In this document: piece after piece, positions 58,214 to 64,000 of the stretch
Numbering within the stretch: the stretch's first letter is position 1
Layout: every line of letters starts with the position of its first letter
Source: Pseudisothecium myosuroides
Lineage: Eukaryota > Streptophyta > Bryopsida > Hypnales > Lembophyllaceae
Length of the DNA stretch: 64,000 nt
Assembly: GCA_951799445.1 (NCBI GenBank)
Contig: OX637296.1
Coordinates: 5,022,001 to 5,086,000, forward strand
Direction: 5' to 3'
Translations under genes and position numbers: made by a program
The notes under the pieces: generated by a model
Seen by the model: only the letters and a program-made list of their open reading frames with translations
Told to the model about the DNA's origin: nothing
Database searches by the model: none

Positions 58214-58525
58214 GGAGGTTTTCACTTTAGGAGGTCCGGAAAGTACTCAAGCTCTAAAAATGTCATTTAAAGCAAAGGTATATTTTGCTTTCTCATAGCA
58301 CCAACAACATACAAATAGTATAAATTTCAGTGACTACTATGTTTCAACTTTTAAAATTCATAACGAATCTAAAAAGCATTAAAAAAACATGAAACAACTT
58401 GGTGTAAATGTCAATTCCATTTGTCTTCCAAAGAAAATTTATTGAAAAATATTTCAAGAAGTTTAACTTTTCCAAATTAATTTTCAATTCTTAAACGGGT
58501 GCTTTATGGACCTCCAACCTTAACT
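58214..58525. mobile_element. Probable relative of the AGGTAGGAGG MITE
   Basis: Left TTTAGGAGGTCCGGAAAG and right TTTATGGACCTCCAACCTTA are inverted. Partial palindrome inside; ends diverged. Confidence 0.5.
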
Positions 58526-61362
58526 CCATTTTCTACTTCTATAAAATTATTATTAGCTCTAGGAGAAATTTTCTTATTATATAACCTCTAAAGATCTTTG
58601 TATCCCAAAAACAAATGTGCCTCAATAAAACTTGATTGTAGCTTTCAATATATACATTAATGGTTTTGGTTTAAATTTAGAAGTTAAAGCCTATTGAATT
58701 ATGTTTGTACCCCATTTCAAAACTTAAAATATCTAAATATTCAATAAATTATTGCAATTGAAAGTTCAATGTTAAAATCCAAGTAACTCAATATTGTATG
58801 TGTATCGATCATATTTTCATCCTCATAAATATGTAAATTATATAATACTGTTTCTTAATCTTTCCCCTTCATTTTTTTTCAAAATTCCAAATTATTGTAA
58901 TAAGTATTCTAATTGATATAATTTTATGGACATATTATACTTTATAAAAATCACAATAGTTTGATTTTGCAACAAAACTTCTAAATAACCAATATCTATA
59001 GGAAAAAGTTTTATTCAAATGTGAATGTTATAAATAAATAAATAAATAATTTTATAAATGCTAAATTACTCTTGGTGGCCGTAGTGGCTTGAATCTTCAC
59101 TTAAATGAAGGTCAGTTCCAAAAGGGTTTGGGGTATAGAAAAGAAAAAAAATTACTTAAAACGTTTCCACACTATTCTTCATGGTTACTTTTTATTTCTT
59201 GTATAAATTTCAAATTGATTGAATTATTTGTGTTATATTTACCAATTTATTCTCAATTATTAGCATAAAGTTTATAATAATAATAATTTATTACAAAGCT
59301 AAAGGAGATTTTTTACATTAACAAATTACACATACTTTCATATAACAAAAATATTATATATATTGAGTCTCAAATATTATTTAAATTGAGCTTACAAATG
59401 AAATTTGACAATGTGGCTAAAAAATTGGTCTTTAGGGTTTAAGTGCCTGAAGATGAAGGAAATACCTTGTGCTTGATTAGTAATGTAAATAGTTTATATA
59501 ACAATATGGGGTGGAATGTAAAATATCAAATTTTGACATCAACACCTAATTTAAAAGCAACCCTTTTAGTTTTTTGCTGAAAACATATTTTGTCATAATA
59601 TGAGAGTTTTAGAGTCAATTTTTAGCTCACCTATACTATTGATACTTTAAAAATTCAAAGCCTAGTTACATCAAAAAGCTTTGGGTTTAAGCGCAAAAAA
59701 ATGGAATATTTTGATTGGAAGATAGCTATGGTACCATACCTATCTTCCAAACAAAACACTCCATTTCTTTGGGCTCCAATCCAAAGCTTTTTAATGTAAA
59801 TAAGCCCTCATAATTCATTCCATGGTGTATCAAAAATATGCACTAAAGGAGTCTTTTTGTAATAAGTCATTAAAACCCGGGGAAACATTGGATGAATTGT
59901 TTAGATCTAATCATCCATAGGACCCAAATGAATACACAACAAAACAAAAAGCTAATTTGTCAAAAATGATGATTTTGGTTTAGAAAGTGCAATTATTGTA
60001 TTGACTGAGATCACATAAAAGTACAAATTTTAGTTGGTTAGTTTTGAAAAGGAAGTCTTGAAAGGCAAAGTATTGAAAGATATCCTTCCATAGATCCTTC
60101 CAATTGAATTAATTTTAAAGTTGCAATAAATTCTTTCAAATCTGAAAAAATATTAAAAAAAATTTATTCTATATGTATCCTCAGCTTATCTCCTCAACAT
60201 GGTATTTTTCATCACAAGTTCTAGGACTTACACATTACCCTATGCTCAGGTCAGATTTGTTAAAAAATAATTCAAAATATAATTATATATGGCATGTGAT
60301 GAAATTTTCAGAAATTATAATGTGAAATATTTGAAATGTGAAAAATGTTAATGAAAATCATTTGAATCCTAAAAAAAAATTTGATGAAAAATGAAAAATG
60401 AAAAATAATATACATACCAAGGTAATTGCTTTATAAGTATAAAACCCCATAGAATACATAAACTTAGTAAGCTTAGTTCTTTTTTGTCCGGGGTGAACTC
60501 ACCCCGTCACTTCTCCTCATGAAAGTCATTCTAAGGATGCATGAAAAAAAAAGCCCCCCTATTTTGTGCTTGATTAATTACCTAGTATATCCCTCCTAGC
60601 TAATTTAGGACCTTTGATTGCAAATATGAATTCAAAATTTGCAAATTTATCATGCGTGGGAAATAAAAAATTTCAATGTTATTCCTCGCACCTCAGCCTC
60701 GATGAGCTTCAGTCTAACTCCCGCATTATTGAAGACGGACCCTAAGGTAAAGCAATTCACCCAAAAGCACTACAGTGGAGTCACTTAGTCACAACTTCCG
60801 GCTTCACTTAGTAACTTGGTCACAACTCCCGGCTTTGCATAGCAAGACTAACAATCCCAACCTAGCCAGGTGAGCCGACCGTCAAGTTTCAATAAAGCTG
60901 GACTGCTAGAGGCTAAAGTTCAGAGAAATATTCCAAGTCTCTTCCATTAAAACTCAGAAAATTTTAAATCAAATTATCACAAAATCATGAAAGAGAAATC
61001 AATGCAAAAAGAAATGATTTTGTATGGGGTCTTACAAATCTGACCCCAACATGCGATATTTCATATCATTCTTGAAAGATAAAACTTTGCCATTTTACCA
61101 TAGTAAAATAATTGTTTTTGAAATTCAAGCATTATGATCTTATACTTGGTGAGTTTTTTTTTCTAAAATGATACATTTGAACAAGTAAACTAAATGATTG
61201 TACAATCATATCTACCAAAATTTTTAAAAATAACAAACTTCAGGTTTTACTATTGTTCTAAAAATTGGTGATGTGACCATGTAAAATAGTTTTGACTAAT
61301 ACCCAGCAACAACCTCTAGGTATAAAAAACATTAAAAAAAACAGACTAAAATATATATTTAA
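58526..61362. other. No gene recognised
   Basis: AT-rich. (AAAT)n at about 59030-59049. At 60490-60720 lies a relative of the 50968 MITE interior. At about 60770-60840 ACTTAGTCACAACTTCCGGC is imperfectly repeated once. Confidence 0.4.
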
Positions 61363-62258
61363 ATCCCTAATGTCCCAAAACTATGTGTAAGGCCTTTTTT
61401 TTGTGAAGAATTGCTCAAAACTTCTATTTCTAGTGCAAAGAGCAACAAATGTAAGAAAAAAAAATCCAAATTTAACCATATGATCTTACAATAGACTTAT
61501 ATGAAAATGTGTGGAAGAAATTTAGAAACTTTAACCACATAGATTACAAGATATTTACATTGAAAGTGAAGAAAACATGTTTTTTTGGCATTGTGGCAAA
61601 CTAATTTATAAGATTGTGAATCCTCTTAACTTAAATTTTTTGCACTATAGAGTTAAATTTAAAAAAAAAATCACCATGAAGAATTAAATTGAGAATCTAG
61701 GAAAAAAATTCAAAAAAATCAACACTTAATTTTAATTCTTTAATAAATTTGTTAAGTAGAAATATGTATGAGATGGAGGAAAAAAATAAATTGTTAATTG
61801 TTCTAAGAATCAATGTTAATTATGTGAAACTTACTTTGTTTTTTAAGAAAAATGTGGAAATTGAGTTAAAAAAACAAATCTATTATGTTATTTTCCAAGA
61901 AGCTGCTCTAATTGCTTACAAAGACAAGAAGCTCTATAACTTTCACATTATTTATCCAAATGAGCAAAAATAAATCTTTTTAAGTAGAATTTTTATTTTT
62001 TTTATTAGAAGCAAAAATATAAAATTCTCTTTTAAGTTGTTTTTTAATTTTATTTTTTATGTCCGCTCTCAACTATTTTGAATTTTGGTTAGCATAACTT
62101 TTGCTCATGGGCACCTATTGAAAGAAAAATTATATTTCCAAAATCTTATCTATTTTTTATCTTGAATTTTTTTTTAAAAAATCATGCCAAATAATGAGAT
62201 TACAAGAACATGCCCAAACTGTCAGGAGTCCTTTGAGGGGCTACTTGGAGCTCTAAGG
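61363..62258. mobile_element. Decayed TTAA-family element (Y-X')
   Basis: TTAA (61359-61362) then ATCCCTAATGTCCCAAAAC; Y arm with CTTCTATTTCTAGTGCAAAG; X' arm ends near 62258 with CATGCCCAAACTGTC and GAGCTCTAAGG. Ends are worn but length (about 900 bp) and arm order fit element 4514-5430. Confidence 0.55.
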
Positions 62259-63117
62259 TAGGCATCCCAAATGTGCCACTGAACTTAAAGCGCCATCTTC
62301 ACTGCATGTACATCTCCAAAATCAGTTATGTACCTCTGTGAAAGAAACGCTTTTAGAACCAAACTTTGTTCCTTCATAACTTTTGCATACATTATCCAAA
62401 TATCGCGTTCTTTAGTGCGTTGGAACCTCCTTTCCCTTGCCAATAAGAATATATAAGAATTTGAACAGTCTAATAGTAGTAATTAGGCACAGTAGCAATT
62501 AGTGGCGGTTTTGGGATACCTACCTTATAGGTTCATTGTCTTCTAATTGCCAACAAGGCTATATAAAAATTAGGATGCTCTAATAATAATCACCAAGCTC
62601 AAATGCTTATTTTGCACGAAAAATTAGCATTTCACTTTTAGGAATGTAGTTAGTTTAGATGCATAGTGAAAATGGTTCAAATTGTTGCCAATCTATAGAA
62701 ATTTATATAAGGTGGAACAATCCAATGTCGTCACTCACCCAATTCCGACTGTATCTTTATCCTTTCATTTGCGTTAGTAATCCAATTCCAACACTTATAT
62801 CCTCCCATGCATTTGCGTTATTTGCCCATCCATCACAACAATCTTAACAACCCTTTTGCATCACGACAATGTACTTGGACAGAGGACACATCAACGTGTG
62901 GATCTACCTACATTTTGCCAATTCAGTCCCGATAAACTTTGAAAAATCACTTAAAATTCATTTCTTGTCTCAATGTCTTAATTCTACGTGTAAATGGTTT
63001 CTCTCAAACTTAATTTTCAATCTTTGAAAAATACATGTATTGACAAATAACTTCTCCAAGATACCTAGATATTAAATTTGGGTGGAATCATAGGTTGATC
63101 TACCTTAATGAATACTA
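62259..63117. other. No gene; one imperfect duplication
   Basis: The segment around TTGCCAATAAGAATATATAA (about 62437) recurs as TTGCCAACAAGGCTATATAA (about 62547), roughly 110 bp apart. Confidence 0.45.
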
Positions 63118-63355
63118 GTGTGCCTTGTGTCGTTGCTACAATATAATTAAATAAAAGTAAAAGTGCTTTATTAATTCATAAAAGCTTTGAAATTCAATAT
63201 ATTTTCTACCGGAAGTTGGAACTACAGAACAAAGCCCATGCACCCTTCTTCACTGAGAAATTTTTGACAATATCAAGAATCCAACTAGGAGATGTACAAT
63301 CCAGGAATTCTCACCATACTGAACAAACAAACAAACAAAACAAAACAAAACAAAT
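63118..63355. repeat. Dispersed repeat copy (as in 5961-7065)
   Basis: Starts CTAGTGTGCCTTGTGTCGTT, contains CAAAGCCCATGCACCC and ends with an ACAAACAAACAAAACAAAAC tail. Another copy starts near 63875 and runs off the window end with CGCCACGAAACAAA. Confidence 0.65.
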
Positions 63356-63357
63356 TA

Positions 63358-63738
63358 AAGTAGGAGGCTCTGAAAGCGAGCATCTGAGGGTGAATCTGCC
63401 TTTTTCATGTGGTTTCTTGGATGGAATTAATTTTAGCTCATTTTTAAGACAAAGAAAAATAGATTTTGATTGTAACACAAGTCGTTTTGTATTTTTTGAA
63501 GCATTGTTGAATTACTTATGAATTTTTGAACAAGATTAGTCATGGGTCCCTATTTATGACCCTAGGTCTTCCATAAACCATCACATGCAACTTCTAGAGA
63601 AAAATGGGGAAAGCAAAGAGAATGATTTTTTGTCAATCCATTCAATGACTATAGAAGGTTCATTTAAAGACCACCTCACTTCCATTTTAGGCGAGTCTAT
63701 ATGGGCGGTTCTAAATGCCCGCTTGCTTTCAAAGCCTC
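63358..63738. mobile_element. TA-flanked MITE, GTAGGAGG ends
   Basis: Left AAGTAGGAGGCTCTGAAAGC and right GCTTTCAAAGCCTCCTACCA are inverted over about 25 bp, with TA next to each end. Contains ACACAAGTCGTTTTGTATTT, as in the other members. It sits directly behind the dispersed repeat tail. Confidence 0.65.
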
Positions 63739-64000
63739 CTACCATAGGCTGTTTATTTGTTTGTTTTATTTGTCATGGTGAGATCTCCGGGACCGTGTAT
63801 CTTCTGATCACGTTCTTGGTACCATCAAAAAGTTCTTTGCAAGAAGGTGACAACATAAGGCACACTAGTTTATACTAGTGTGGCATGTGCAATTGCTACA
63901 GTCAAAATAAAAATAAAACTAATTTAATAATTTTTTAATTCATAATTTTTTTGGAAATGCAATATCTTTTCTTCTGTGAGTCGGAACGCCACGAAACAAA

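Overview
This window looks like nuclear DNA of a land plant: AT-rich, repeat-laden, with intron-containing genes and plant-type families. These are a UDP-glycosyltransferase with a PSPG box, the plant-type mitochondrial subunit COX5C, and a Ser-rich plastid transit peptide. I cannot place the species. Coding DNA is a small fraction; most of the window is short non-autonomous DNA transposons in various states of decay. No tRNA, rRNA, CRISPR or intact transposase gene was seen.

Layout. 0.1-0.6 kb: first exon (minus strand) of a protein probably sent to the thylakoid lumen. 2.7-7.7 kb: tandem and dispersed repeats. 7.8-10.2 kb: a two-exon UGT gene (minus), broken by one frameshift, with tandem repeats in its intron and upstream. 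11-18.3 kb: transposon-rich, including one element inserted in another of the same family. 19.0-20.4 kb: an unrecognised gene (minus) with at least three exons. 23.5-36.4 kb: a tandem array of three COX5C copies, two intact (70 residues each) and the third decayed. Each intact copy is followed by a conserved 48-codon exon-like sequence of unknown function. 36.4-64 kb: no convincing gene, only repeats.

The main result is a TTAA-specific transposon family: ends CCCCTAAAGG, flanking TTAA duplicated, about 0.2-1.3 kb, at least ten members. Because the COX5C region is tandemly repeated, paralogous empty sites lie in the same window. Two TTAA elements, two CACTA-type hairpins and one unclassified 550 bp element each have a clean uninterrupted partner site. 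TTAA targets with CCC ends recall piggyBac-type elements, which to my knowledge are little described in land plants; no transposase is present, so the class remains an inference.

The genes do not form a pathway. The COX5C array is the only functional cluster.
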